Assembly (NCBI GenBank): GCA_014338405.1
Contig: JTDE01000111.1
Location: forward strand, 8,198 to 72,197
Length of the DNA: 64,000 nucleotides
Direction: 5' to 3'
From: Paragonimus skrjabini miyazakii
Taxonomy: Eukaryota; Platyhelminthes; Trematoda; Plagiorchiida; Troglotrematidae
Part shown: positions 46,301-59,517 of the stretch, piece by piece
Layout: every line of letters starts with the position of its first letter
Position numbering within the stretch: position 1 is the first letter of the stretch
Program-made: the position numbers and the translations under genes
Notes under the pieces: generated by a model
What the model saw: the letters and a program-made list of their open reading frames with translations, nothing else
Database searches by the model: none
What the model was told of the DNA's origin: nothing

Positions 46301-49300
46301 TGACCGGACTACTTGCCGAGGTTATAACTGTCGCTAAGAAAACGGTCGAAACATTGCTCCACAATAATTACTAGCACTACGTTACGAGACCTCGGCTACT
46401 CACTACCGCATTTTGCTGCACGATGTGTACAGATATTTGTACGCTTGAATGAGATGAACGACCGGGGGACCATATTAACTGAAGTGTTCCCTAATCAACT
46501 GAAATGTTACTGTAGCATAAAAAAACCATTTGATCTGACTACTACAAACGTTGTCGTTCAGTATGTGAACAGATGTAACATTAAATATGAAGGTGTTTTC
46601 AGAAACCGTATTTTAGGTAATGTTTCGGCAACGATTGTAAGATAAAAGGGTTTCGTGGATTCCTTAGGAGAAATGTCGATCGGACGACAAAAGAAAGATG
46701 CACCTAATTTCAAATGATTCCTGTTGTCTACCCCATTTATTATCCAATTCAAACGAAGAATGAAGACGCTGAATCTCCGTACTGCAATGGACTTGTAATA
46801 AAAGCTCGCACGCACTTATGGTAAATGCACTGACATGAGCTTTGTAGCACAGTACATGCACCAAAAGTCAGCTGGTTTCGTACGTAGTATTAAAAACGTG
46901 ATTATCGGGGCCTGGTGGCATTCTCTGGTGAAACATGAGTTGAGAGCTCAGTTAATTTCGGAATTAGGGTCGAACTGACCAGCTATTTTTTACCCAATTG
47001 ACACCGTTATAAAAATGATGCCTACTCATATTTTGCTGGAATGAGCCAGAATGTTTCACATACAGGTCCCCACCTGTTACAACGTTTTTAAGGGACACTT
47101 TTTCAAGTAACGGAACGGCAAAATTTACTTGACACCCGTGCGATGTTTGTCTCAACACAAATAATATCCATATCAATTCTTGCAGAACAAAAGGAAGTAA
47201 CTTATCCTATGTAGTGAGCTGTTAATGATCTTTACAAAACACTATGAAGTATAGAGTGTTCTCGGGTGTCGCAATTCTTCCATTGAAATACAAACAAGTC
47301 GCCAACAAATACAATCCTTCTGAAATATTCACAATAACAGCAAGTTGATGTTTCGGCATTGGGTAGTTGGTAAATCCAACCACTTGAACAAAACGCATCA
47401 TCGTAATGAATCCATATATTCGAATCTGACCACTTTATTAGTGATGGTTATATATCAAATTACTCGTTCATTGGTTGTCGATTCAAAATGGGACGTTCAA
47501 AATTTCTTAATAAAGGTTCATTAAGAGTTACTAGTCACTTGTTAGCCGCTACTATTTAATAGAAATCTATGTTGAGTTAATGGTTTTCTTCTAATAAGTT
47601 TAAAAGATTATTTCAAATCAAAGGTACTGTAACCTTTGATTTTCTAATTAACTATGACCCAATTAGTGTGTCGTCAAACAGTTTCATTTGACGTTAACTG
47701 TTCTGTAATATCTACTCCCCAACTCGGTGTGAGCATATCTGCAGACTTAAAAGACTGCCCAGTTTACAACCAAAATCCGGGCACTTAGGCCCTGTACGGA
47801 ACTTTAAAAGATAATACTTAGCAAAAACTCTAGACGTCAACTGGGATCAAGCGAGCAACCATAGTGACATTATTTCTGTCGTTGGTTCAAGTACAGCTGA
47901 AAGCCACATACTTTACAACTTGATCATTTAATATGTTGAGTGTGCCACAAACCTTATCAGTAATTCAACCTAAAGGCGTTAATCAGTTTTTAAATAAATT
48001 CGAACACACACCGAGTTTAGGTTTCTTGTTTTCAAGAGGTCGTTGGTTTTAAGCAGGACAAACGACCTGAAGGGTACAAAATTCAGTGGCTGTTGGTTTT
48101 GTTATATATGAATTTTGTAATATCATATAACAGTCAATGGCCAATATACCACCGTTATATTAACACAGTATGAGAAAACTGAACAGTTTTGATATGAACG
48201 GATTAATTTTAACGAATAATAAAGTGCAGTAATAAAATTACTTTTATTCCAAATCTGTCGACGGTGTTGATCAGTTAGAGATGAATTACCTCCAACAATG
48301 AGCATTAGTGGTATACAAAAGAATTCAACAACTTTCAACCAAATACGTAACATCATAGTTAGTCTGAAATAGGTATCTTGCATCAGTTGAATGCATCGTA
48401 TCTCAGTGTATATCGCAAGGCATGATTTCACTTTTGTTCACATAAACGTAATGTAAAAAATGCATCTAAATAATAATCGTACCTTTTTTGGTTGCTTCTT
48501 TATTCGCGTGATCAGAAGAAAGTCGTCAAACAGAAAGGCAAATATCTCGATTATTTTGCTTCCATCTGTGGAATACAACCAAAAGTGAGATCGGCTACAA
48601 ATAAGCTTCCATTATTGGACGTTACTAGTGTGTTATATCGATTTTTAAGTGGCGCTTTTTCAACTGGAAACATTCTAAAAGTGCACATACACGTTCATTC
48701 CGTAGAGAAATTATATCACATTACCAACCGCCCATGAAAACCATTCCATGCGACGAAAAAATTATCCTCACACGCATTGACACAATTTGAACGTTAAATC
48801 GTTTGCCAAGATGAAGGTCACTGATCAATAGGTGCAGATCATCTGCAGAGATTTCTGACGTTAACAAAAGTTTGCACAATGTAAGGAAAAGCATTGCACA
48901 TTTAGAAGATAATACATTTCTAAGGTCGTTTTTAAGCATAATGTTTTATACAACTTACAAACACTGTTTTATCCTTTGAAGCCACCAGCATACCTCTGAA
49001 ATATTTTTGTCCAGCTTCAATAAGAATTTGAATTGTGAACAAGAGGTTTTTCCATATATTAATTGAACGATTTTATGCGCAAACCAAAAATTAGTGCTCA
49101 GCTCCTGTCAAATGTACTCAGTGCTTTATCGATTGTCAGTTTGATTAATCGAAGTAAAGCATTCCTTTTGTCGCAATGTTAGCAGTATAGTAAGACATAT
49201 GTGTGTAAGACTTCCACAGTTAGTTGATGAACATGATGTTTTGCACGTTTGTGATGGAATTAGTGCTGATATGAGTAAAAATTCCTTCATAACTTAGTAC

Positions 49301-51147
49301 ACGTCTTGTTCCATTTAATAGATAGGTGTAAACGTTTTAAAATCAGTCATAAGTTGAGCTGAGTTAACATTAATGGAAGCATCGACGGAGATTCATGATG
49401 TAAAGACTAGAATCTTTTGATGCGTTTAGTTCTACCCGATGAAATTAAATTGGGGGTAACTTTCACACGAGAAATGCAGGCAAACAAGGTTTGCTACTCG
49501 GTAATTTATTTAATCATTAGAAAAAAGAATTAGAAAGTGAGACGGAAAAGCAGGAACCTTTGAGTTAGAAAGCATGTTGATTCGTAGTGTTGTACATATT
49601 TTGAATGAGTTTATTTTATTATAACATAATATCGTAAGTTTTTTGCATATATTTCAGGAAACTTTAAAAGTTTAAAGTAAGACAAATATGAGATAAAAAT
49701 ATTACTATTTTAGAGAGTCGTTTTAACTGATTTACGAACCACATACATTAGCCTTGTAAGTCAAAACTTTCCAATCGTTGTCAATATTTTTGTACAACAC
49801 AGGTTGTTTAAACACAATTCAAGCACTGCTTTATGGATTAACGTAAACCTTTGCTAGCAGATTTGTGAAGACCAAACCTTCAAAGAACCCATTGGAAAAC
49901 CACGTGAAGTATTGTGATTGTTTCATGTGTAAAGAATGAAACGACACATTATTTACCACACTATGCAATAGTTTATTTACGACCATAAAACTTCAAATGT
50001 AAAGCCAAGCATGTTGACACATTGGTCGAAATTACTTGAAAACAGTAGGTGTGTATGATTAACGCCTTTCACAGTTATATATGGAACTGATAATTCAACA
50101 TTCAGTTTTCTAGATTCATTCCACACATTCCCTCGACCCTTCACACAATACCCAAAACTGTGTAGCGTCCTATTCTAACTAGTTTATTCTAAACTGTTGT
50201 CCAAAATATAAATACAAAGAACTAACCGATTCCTTCAAAGCCATTAATGTCATTCCTCTTAGAAACCGCATGTTGCATCCCACTTGTTCATAATATTTGG
50301 GAGGATGTATGCATCTGAACCTAAATGAATTGGAGAGTACGCAAACTGACCAAGGTATATTCTAGTGTGTGTATACATAATAAATGATTGCGCAGCTTTC
50401 AGAAATATTACAAAATCTTGATCAGTTTGAGGCGTGTGACGTGCTTTATAAACATCCTCGTTAATTTCAACCCCAATTTACATAGTTAACCTATAACACA
50501 CCTTGTTTTGCCTGTTACTAAATATTGGCTGCAGAATTTAACAAATTAATCCAAAAGACCTAATCTTCTACCTAATGGGTCTGAAGATAATTTTCGACCA
50601 TTCTTGTCGCAAATGTGAGTGATGTAGCGCAGTTTATCTTAATTATGGCGCGTGTCTGCGGACATTGTGTCCTACATTCTGTGTCCCAAATTTCTGAATG
50701 AAGAAGCTGCGCACTTTTCACTCTCACATTGGTGATGTTGTGTAGTGATTCATTTTCCTCTAAAATTCAGGCCATCAATTTTCGCATATACTTACGCTTC
50801 TGTTCGCTCGTAAGATTGTGTAATTTTTTATCGATTCTTTCGTATAAAAAATGTTTTACAGTCAGAGACGACTACTTCCGGTGGCTCTCAGCATATATCC
50901 TACGTAAAAACGACAGGCTGACTGTTTTAAAACTTGCAGTTTGAAGACCTCTGCATGGTTTTGTTTAGGCAAAATAGAATTTTCCTGCGTAATGAAGCGG
51001 GAAAACGGCTTTTATCAACCTTTATTCTAGCCACGAAATAACTGGTAATTCTAAAAACTATCGCTTCAGGCTCATTAGAAAATGTTTAGTAGTTGTTCGG
51101 TGAATTATTCGAATTGGAACGTGGTTCAGTAAAATTGTGGCAACATC
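43320..51147. other. Nearly eight kilobases without a supported gene
   Basis: A+T-rich, especially 48.9-50.3 kb. Open frames near 43.65-44.04, 44.35, 45.15, 46.45 and 48.49 kb have no motif and no paired splice sites. A Pol III A-box-like string near 44.2 kb (GTGTGGAGCGGTTAAGG) lacks a B box. Probably intergenic or intronic. Confidence 0.35.
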
Positions 51148-51298
51148 ATGGATAAAAAACTTTCTTTAATTAAGGCTTATTGTTTGATGCAACTCAAACG
51201 TTCACTTCCACAAGATAACAATATTCACATTGTCACTTACGAATGGCCTGTACTAGTAAATCGCTTGCCAGATTTGGGAATCAGTGGACAACCTTCAC
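51148..51298 (+). CDS. Candidate first or single coding exon with GTAAGC donor (50 codons)
   Basis: ATG in the context ATCATGG opens a frame MDKKLSLIKAYCLMQLKRSLPQ. After about 50 codons the frame meets a good donor GTAAGC (51299) at CCTTCAC. Without splicing the frame runs to TAA at 51345. The product is mixed hydrophilic with no motif. No partner exon was found downstream. Confidence 0.28.
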
Positions 51299-51635
51299 GT
51301 AAGCAGGCTAACTTCTCGAGTTTTCTCGGTCGATATCAACCGTAACAAACGTTTTCTGTTAAAAATGCAGTTAATCGCTTCTAGTTCGGCAGTCAATGTT
51401 TTTTTGTTTAACTTAAGAATTGTACAAAAAGTTTTCCTGAAGAATTTTTTCTAACAGCTCAAAGTAAATTTAGATTCTGTTCAAGTAACATAGGTATTAG
51501 ACTCTACAGCACATACGTTTGGTCGACACGCTCAGGCACATAGATTTTTGCGTGATAGGAATTGTGTTGTTGTTCATAGTTCGAGCTAGTGACCAAAGTA
51601 TTCGGTTGTCTGGCAGGCTTGCCGTTTAGGTTACA

Positions 51636-51672
51636 GAAGTTTCATCACCGAAACAAGGTGAGAAACGCAGCA
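51636..51672 (-). repeat. Family B terminal motif, solo copy
   Basis: On the minus strand, TCTCACC, a CTTGTTTC loop, GGTGA and TGAAAC repeat the hairpin-GAAA structure. They continue into TGTAACCTAAA, which closely matches the 42.2 kb copy. The 5' flank TTTATACGCTGGAGAACC resembles the 42.2 kb flank. No PLE coding sequence is recognisable beside it. Confidence 0.45.
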
Positions 51673-54314
51673 CTTGGGTTCTCCAGCGTATAAATTCAAT
51701 GGTGTAGATATCAATTGTGTTTTGGTGAAACTTTGCAAGTTAGTTGTTATTGTCGAAGCAAGTCTCCGGTCAAACTTTCTTGCTGACTAATTTCCCAATC
51801 AACTGGTTGAAGCTCGTCGTGGAGCAGTTTGGGTTCCCAGTCTTGTTCGAATAGCCGCATACATACAGTTTCCTACTTTATTTTCCGAATAAGAGAAAAG
51901 ACGTTGTCACCTGTCGGAATTCGAATAACCACATCGGAAACTGACAATTCGCTATTCGGTCGGCTGAACCGGCATGTTAAACCCACCACTATACCCCTAG
52001 TGAACTTGACCATAACTGTTCTGTAATTATTCAATTGAACATCTTCGGGTCATATGCAACCTTTCCCGATACTGGTAACCTTATTTCCTAAATTCCGACG
52101 TATAAGGTAAAGTACAAAAGCGGCTGTCCATTCTGTCGGTGCCCGAAACAGCTTCCGACAATCAACACTAAACCTATCATCTGGCAGTTACCGCTTCACA
52201 AGGTCAGCGGTTCCAACTCTGTCAACAACTTCACGTCGGACCAACTAATTATCAGCGTAGAAGTTAGAGGAATTCAGAAGGTGACTATCGCCAATAAAAA
52301 CATACAGAGCGTACGTAACTTTAGAATGAGAGTAAACCAACAACAAACCTTATAACAAAATGTTTGTGGTTGACAAAATTTGGATAGCAGAGCAGAATTG
52401 ATTTTGACCGTTGCAAATCTCTAGTTGAACCAGTGGAAGCCTGCGGAGTACGACGGACGGATCGGTTGATGTGAAAGTGATCCTTTATTTGTAATTAGTT
52501 TGCTAGGTGAAGCTGACAAGCCTTGGAATCGAAAGTCTTCACCAAAGGACTATGTATTATTTAGTTCATATGGTGGTGTAAAGGCAGGATGTGTTGTTCA
52601 GCATGTTGTGCCGGAGAAGGTGTGTGTAGTAATAAGTGCTGCACACCATTTAAATATCATCTGTCGTCGTTTTGACAGCCCCGAAGGTTAACACAAATAG
52701 AATAATATATCTTGTTATCAGTGAATACAGATTTTGTAAACGTAAACCTGTAAAGTATTGTTCAGCATCGTGATTCGACCTTATTATACGGTTGTGGTAA
52801 GAAAAGTCACCGAACAAGTTTTACAAAAATTTCAGAACGCATTCGTCATTCCTTTCATGTCAAAGTCTTCAAAATGTTTGTTTGCAACATCTCCTGACGT
52901 TGTTGCCTAACGTGCCGTTTCATGTCAAATCTTGCGATGTTTTGAATTCCGGTATTTGGACTGACATTGGGGAAAATACTGAGTGAATCGATATAGTTAG
53001 TCCATTAAGTTTGGTAGTTCGTACGATATCTCGTCGACACCAGAAATGACATGATGCATCGTCATAAATGAAAGTCGAGTTTATGACCCACTGTACCGTG
53101 GGTACCACACACAGTCTTGGCTTGCAGTTTTGTAAAGTATTATCGGTTGAGCGTATACTCTTCCAAACCGGATATACTAATAGTGCCCGTTATATAACGA
53201 TTCAAACGGCAACTGCTTCTACTAGTGACTTGTTAATTTTCTACGGGCCGCAGTTCCTGGGTTCTTAATATAACGGCAATCGAACTGGTTTGAGAAATCC
53301 AAATAAAGCGCATTCACGAATGACGAAATAAAATGAAGCTTTTCTACAAAGGTATGCGTTTCTGCCTTTTTTTTCATAAGCTCAATGTTTCTGACATAAA
53401 ATTTCGCTCCTTCGAAGTCACAAATCTACCATCAGGTTAGTGACAAATTCCAACAATGCACCAGTTTGAAAGCGCTGTGGTGGTACTATACGCCCAGTGT
53501 TAGTCAACCTCACGAGTGTGACCTACTTATCTTTCTTGGGTGATGATCATATGCCTCCTTGTAGGTATTCCTGATAGCGCTTGCTGCATCCAGTTTAACA
53601 CAACACTGATATTTGTCCTCAGAAATACAGTATATTACACTCCCCATCTTGCTAACATGATAAAAAACGCGAAAATGAGGTTCGGTGGGATGACTGATGA
53701 GGACCATGTTTGCTCAGTCATAAGTAAACTTGTAGGATAACGCTGTTCAATATAAGTTAAAGGAATACCATCATAAGCGAATGTTGCTTCGTAGTCTGTT
53801 CTTAACACGGCCGGTCACAACTCATACCACGTAGTCTGCTACTGATATCGCGGGAGGTTTTAATCTAAAGTCGTCCGATTGTCTCCAAATAACTCTTTCT
53901 TGCAGGTCAACGGCCTGCTGATGACAACATGCAATGTTGACTTATCAGAGTGTCCAGTTGCCAATAGTTTTCAATTTTGACCATGCCAATTAAACCAGAA
54001 ATGGTACTCAGTGGGTCCGCAACCCATCACTAATGGTCATTTTGGTTAGAACCTGGGCGTTCGAAATTTTGCCTCGTGTGCTATCAGCCACATGACGCAG
54101 GTAGTTGTCAGGTAAGTGACATTTGCATCTACCTAAAGAGAAGTGGCAAAAGTATGGCTGAAACTCCTGGGCCACAAATGTCAACGGAGAGAAGTTGGTT
54201 AGTCCGAGGTGAGCACAATATTTTATGAATCCAAAAGATAATCGGTAATAGGATATCCGCACCAAATTTAGTGCGAATGAAGTCAAACGGTTCGGGCGTC
54301 GTGTCTAACATGTA
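51673..54314. other. Non-coding stretch
   Basis: Open frames near 51.83, 52.5, 53.07 and 53.54 kb are short, overlap open frames on the other strand and lack motifs. Nothing was recognised. Confidence 0.35.
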
Positions 54315-54508
54315 ATTGATAAATGGATTGAGAATAACAACGTTATGAGCAAGTTGTAGTACTTTACGTTTCAACCACCTCGGGTGGCCTTCCTCAGGAA
54401 TGTTGTAATCGATTACAACACTACTGAGGAAGGTCACCCAAGGTGGTTGAAACGTAGAGTATTGCAACTTGCTCGTAACGTTATGTTATTCTCAACCCAT
54501 CTATCAAT
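54315..54508. repeat. Near-perfect palindrome, arms about 96 bp
   Basis: The left arm (54315-54410) is the reverse complement of the right arm (54411-54508) with roughly a dozen differences and a small indel. The centre is an exact 20-base palindrome (54401-54420, TGTTGTAATC and its complement). There is no spacer. Each arm carries the motif CTGAGGA, a CACC/GGTG hairpin and GAAAC (54397-54368 on minus, 54424-54453 on plus). Similarity ends sharply after ATCAAT on both sides. This fits two head-to-head copies of one terminal sequence, or a fold-back element. DNA or RNA from it could form a long hairpin. Confidence 0.8.
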
Positions 54509-57196
54509 ATTCGGCATTACTTTATATGAATATTTTGTTTGCATTTTCAGTGACCGATATATCATGAAATAAAAAGATTTAGCCTCAATAAAGTGTGCAC
54601 TGCACTTAACTTTGCGACTTCCGTTTTCATAATCAACATTTTCTCCCCAAGTTTGAATAGGTAATTTTGTCAGGAGTTTTCCTAGTGACTCCTGTAAAAA
54701 ACTAGAGAGACTGACATAAAAATGAACCCAGCAACGCCAGTGAGGACGTAGACTAACAGCGTTACGGCTAGGCTGTAATTGTTCCATCGCGGCGTTCACG
54801 TCAGTGACTTCTGTTACTTAACCTGCCAACGGACAACTCGGCACATTTATCCGTGACTCTATTGCGTTTAACCCAGGCAGGTTATCAGATAGAGCACAAT
54901 GAAGACAGTAGTGACGGTTAACTTTCAAAATTTCACTCCATCTGCTCTTTGCGTACATGCTGTTCGTAGAGTGATTTCTATAGAATTATGCAATTTTATT
55001 CTGATCACATAGAGCTGCACATGGTTTAAGAACAACAAACTCGATGCATGGACTGAAATATGATGCGAGATAAAGCAGCATAGCAACATTATGCAAAAAT
55101 GCACTTTAATGTGAACTGTTGTTCTGATGACATATATACAGTAATTTTTACAAACTTAATATAGGCTTCGGCTTAGTGGAACCACTTTTAGAAGGCCCAA
55201 GAGAAAGAATCCGTATAGAAGCCATCAAGTTAATCTGGGTTGTTATTATGAACCACAAACCCCGTCTATCCATAATTCAGTAAGTAATAGCAAGTTGCCT
55301 TATCCTCTTTTAGTAGACGCGTTCAGGCCACAGCATAAGTAACAGGGAATCCAGTTATAGGCGAAAGTTACGCTAATTATACTTTAGAAATGATACAGTT
55401 GACAATTTGTATATATTCAGAACTATATCTCCTAAGAGCACACTCCAAAATTTAACTGTGGAACTGAACAACATTGATGATCCATTAAATAGCCTTGTCT
55501 TACAACATCTTAGTAGTATGATTTTGAATTGGGTACACTAAGCATAAAGACCTCTTCGGTATTTATCCCTTTTTGGCGTACGACATGTATATGTGAAGTG
55601 CAAAATATATGACAATGGTCAAGTAAAGCACTTAAGGATTACTTAACTAGAAATTCTTCGAAGGATGAAAATCGGTTTCTCTTTCACAGTTACTCCAAAA
55701 TATGCTCTACACAAAATGTTTGAGTCTAAATGCCTTAGCTTATCTGAAGAAACCTTCTGATTTAGGAACAATGTACGCCGCATAATTCAGTAACATTTGG
55801 TCAATTCCAAAAGTCCGCTGTGATGTTACATGATGAGTATGCGAATGTCTGTCGTTACTCTTTAGCGACCGATCAACAACCGTAGTTCCAAAATGATACT
55901 CAATTCTGCCAACACATAACGCTTCACGTCCAAAGCTGCATAACTATACTGTGTCAGGTTTGGTGGAGTGAGTGACACTGGCTTCATGACCGGGGGAACC
56001 GGGTTTCAAGGCATTTTATATACGACCACTGACTCCACTGTAGAGAGAAGCTGATCTCAAGTGATATCCAACCATTCGACGCATACTGACTTTTCCGAAA
56101 GGAGGTCGTAAACCTACTGTTTATTTGGAAGCTGTAACTCACGGCTGACTTTGCGCATTAGTTGTGCTGAATTTTTAGTAGTTGAAGTGAAATAAAGTCT
56201 CTTCTAGTTGACCGTTGGTTGTTTAGATTTTCAGTGGTTCTATGTCACGCTGCGGTGTTAGACAGTTTGTACAGCTGCCTGTTTATATGCTTCTGCAACT
56301 GGGACGTTAAAATGTAGGTGTTGACCGGTCTACGACGGCCTTTTTTGAATGTCACGTTGGTCAACATCCATTTAACATTTTGCTAGGGGACATAATTGAC
56401 GACTTGAAGTGACTCTGAACTGGTACTCGCTATCAATAAATTTGGCCTAAAGCCAACCTGTGATGGGCATCAAAACTAACTGATATTGAGCCAGCTGGTC
56501 ATGAGACTGATCAGCCTGGGTCTGTGTCTTTAAAGCAATCATGCTAGCAGCGTGAATCCGTTAATATCTATCTTTTGTCTGCTATGTTCAAATTGCCAAG
56601 TTTCAGTGGCAAAACATAGAGTTGTACATCATTTGTTTTCAGCCAAATCAACTGAAATCCTGAGAGTTGAAAACATTTAAGTGGAATAGGTGTCAAAACA
56701 TGGTAAGTTACACAGATTACTTGTACTTGGTTGCAAGACCGTCACAAACTTGGTTGTTCCTAAAAATCAATCAAGTCGTGAATAATATTGAGTGGAGTCT
56801 GCTAGGTCAATGCTGGTAGTTTTGTTTCCACCGGCCAATTCTGTTCAAATCCTTCCAAAAACATCCAGTAACCGCAGCTGAAGTCGACACACAGTATCAG
56901 TTGGATTACGACAGAATTCGCTCATCATGTGTAAACAGTGGGCTTGGAATCTAAATGTTTGGCTTTGGCTAAAAACAAGCGTTCTCTGATTTTTATTTCA
57001 TCGCACTTCTAGATACTAGTTTGCTATCTGTTCCCGTAGCTTGGTCTAGGTTATCTTTTGCCACGAATAACCAAAGAGACATTCACTGGCTAGCATATAT
57101 CGAAACAAGACTGGGCAGTTAGAATGGGCCAAGGCGAACGTACTATGAATCGCCGATAACACGCTTTGATTTGAGATGACTCATTCGGCACAAATG
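54509..57196. other. Non-coding stretch
   Basis: The minus-strand frame 54434-54799 overlaps the palindrome and shows no motif. Nothing else was identified. Confidence 0.35.
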
Positions 57197-57296
57197 NNNN
57201 NNNNNNNNNNNNNNNNNNNNNNNNNNNNNNNNNNNNNNNNNNNNNNNNNNNNNNNNNNNNNNNNNNNNNNNNNNNNNNNNNNNNNNNNNNNNNNNN
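57197..57296. other. Assembly gap (100 N)
   Basis: Exactly one hundred N, a customary placeholder for a gap whose true size may be unknown. Order and distance across it should be treated as provisional. Confidence 0.98.
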
Positions 57297-58407
57297 AATG
57301 AGATCTCGACGGTATACATACAATTTATCTTATGAAAAAATTTTCTCACAATATTTCATTTCTACCAAACCGACATAAACATGCTAAGGAGAAGACTAGC
57401 TTGTCTACTCGATTTTTCTGTGGGTTAGTTTTGATACTTATCAAATATCGTTGCAAAATGCTCTCAATCAAGAAACATTCCGTCCGGTCCAACGATGAGA
57501 AGTAAATACAAATGCAATAATGCGTGGTACACTGTACAAAACTTTCATTTAATTTCGAAACTTAGTTTCAAAGAACAGATGAGTAGAATAATTAGAATAA
57601 AAATATAGAACTTTTGTGCCAAAAAGAGCCAAGTTATTTATTATCAATCTTCACCGTTCCAGAAATTATCCCACCTTCCATCCAGTAACTTATTCGTGCC
57701 ATAAAATCTTGCTAAGCATCCTATTGCAATTTGACATGGCGTCTGATTCAATTTAGCCCTACAGAATCCAGACTGGTCAGGAACAAAACCAGTGAAACAG
57801 TAAACACGTAAGTGGTTTGCTACCACGTGTTAGTTATCTGACATACTTAAGATTTTCAGCCCTCGAAATAAATAGTTGACAGGCGTGAACTTTAAATCAA
57901 TATTCCTATCTTCACAGCTGCATTTCAAGTTTTCATTACATGTGAGTAAGCCAGTGAAGATCAACCCGATGGATCGAGTATAACGTTTAAGATTAAACAA
58001 ACGGTTTGATTATATACTTCGGAAATAGAACTTTCTGTCCAACAAGTGGGGTTTTGCCAAATTGTCCATACCGTAAGTAGTTCTCTAAACTATCCCAAAT
58101 GGCATGATCATGTCTGATCTGCGTACATCGATTACGAGATGTAACAGATTGACTTTTGTTGTACTTCTATGTTATGCATTTCAAGGAGAAAAATTAACAC
58201 GGTACAATTTTCTATATCCTTATCACCCGAACGAATGGTGAGTCGCTACATAGCCTAGTCTGTTGTAAATGCAGTTATAGTGTTGGCTGCATGCAGTACA
58301 TCAGTTTTTAGCCGTGTTGTTATAAACCAAGCCTCATCAAAACGTAGTGTGGTGGAGATGGGCGAATTTGCATTTATACAAGCATTCCTAATAAACTGCT
58401 GTGAAGC
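57297..58407. other. Non-coding stretch
   Basis: No supported gene or repeat. Confidence 0.35.
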
Positions 58408-58582
58408 AATCAGGCTCAACGGTTATCCCTAGTTGATTACTGTTGGGATAGGAAACTGTGAACGCCTTGAACGAGTGCTGGTTGCACTGGCAGAATCAGG
58501 CTCAACGGTTATCCCTAGTTGATTACTGTTGGGATAGGAAACTGTGAACGCCTTGAACGAGTGCTGGTTGCACTGGCAGAAT
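58408..58582. repeat. Exact 86-bp tandem duplication
   Basis: The unit starting AATCAGGCTCAACGG (58408-58493) is followed at once by an identical unit (58494-58579), with three further matching bases. No mismatches were seen. Perfect identity suggests a recent duplication or an assembly artefact. The open question is relevant because a gap lies about 1.1 kb away. The unit shows no coding signature and no third copy. Confidence 0.9.
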
Positions 58583-59325
58583 TGCAACCTTGTTGCAATT
58601 GATTTGACGAATACAATCTGAGTGACTATTGAATTTCAACTATTTCTTTCGCTTTAACGTTATCAAAAACTCCGATAACAAGTTTCCTTTGAAAGGTAAC
58701 CTGTAGCTCATATTTACCTTGCTTTTTATTTAACTGTCAGGCCCCGAACGCTGTTAAAATGGATTGTCAGCATATTTTTCGGGGCTGAGAACACGTCTCT
58801 ACGGTTGAAGGCGCATATGACCGACGGCTGCCATCACATGCAAACTATATTTTTCAGTCAGCCACGTTGAGTGACACAGACAATCACCCATGCGGTTGAA
58901 AATATGTTAGACAAAGATCAAAATTTGTGGAGGTGGACGGGGAGGATATTTAATCGTTGCGTTTCAGTTATACACACCCGTCTGATCAACTCGTACAAAT
59001 ACGTGGTATAATCCAACGGAAGTAGGTAGATCCGATAGACTGAACAGCGATATTAAACGGCATTGACAAGCGGGGCCAACTAAGTTCTAATATGCCTAAT
59101 TTTCAGGAGTGCTGAAAGTGATCTTGGATATTCCTTGAGAACAGATTGTAACCCACTTAACTGCTTCCGAAAACAAACAGTATTCAACTCTGTGAAACAT
59201 TTCCGTAACTATTTTACACTCAGAGAGCTTCATATTGAAACGAAAACACATACAATCAGACAAAAGTAAACATTGTTTTAAGCTACGGGAAAATATTGAA
59301 ATATCTTTAAAAACAATTCATCTTC
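58583..59325. other. Non-coding stretch
   Basis: No supported gene or repeat. Confidence 0.35.
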
Positions 59326-59517
59326 ATGATGTTTGATAGGATCCATTTAACCCATACTCCACTAAACTATATTAGAAACCGTGCGACGGTTGGAGAGTTG
59401 TTTGCTTGTTCTGACTGGATCACCATCTTCGACGCTAACAATGTGGCACAAGCGCTTTACACTCTGATCCATAGTCAGACTCAAAATCGAAACTCCCTTA
59501 ATGCTGAAAATCCCTGA
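59326..59517 (+). pseudogene. Possible non-LTR retrotransposon fragment (endonuclease-RT linker)
   Basis: A 63-codon plus-strand frame reads NYIRNRATVGELFACSDWITIFDANNVAQALYTLIHSQTQ. The pattern of a short leader, DW, a few residues, then N-V followed by a helical segment is typical of the linker between the AP endonuclease and reverse transcriptase of CR1/Jockey-like elements. No endonuclease or RT motif is present on either side, so this is a short, weakly supported remnant. Confidence 0.28.

Noticed and set aside
46330..46380. PLE end motif (AACGGTCGAAACATTGCTCC)
   Set aside because: Suggestive GAAAC context, but no CTGANGA or hairpin precedes it.
51829..52330. Possible retroelement protease or pol segment
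   Set aside because: A few phrases looked coding on the minus strand, but there is no DTG/DSG or other diagnostic motif.
54008..54467. Minus-strand frames of 92 and 112 codons
   Set aside because: They run through one arm of the palindrome, where the other arm gives a similar peptide on the opposite strand; no motif or splice support.
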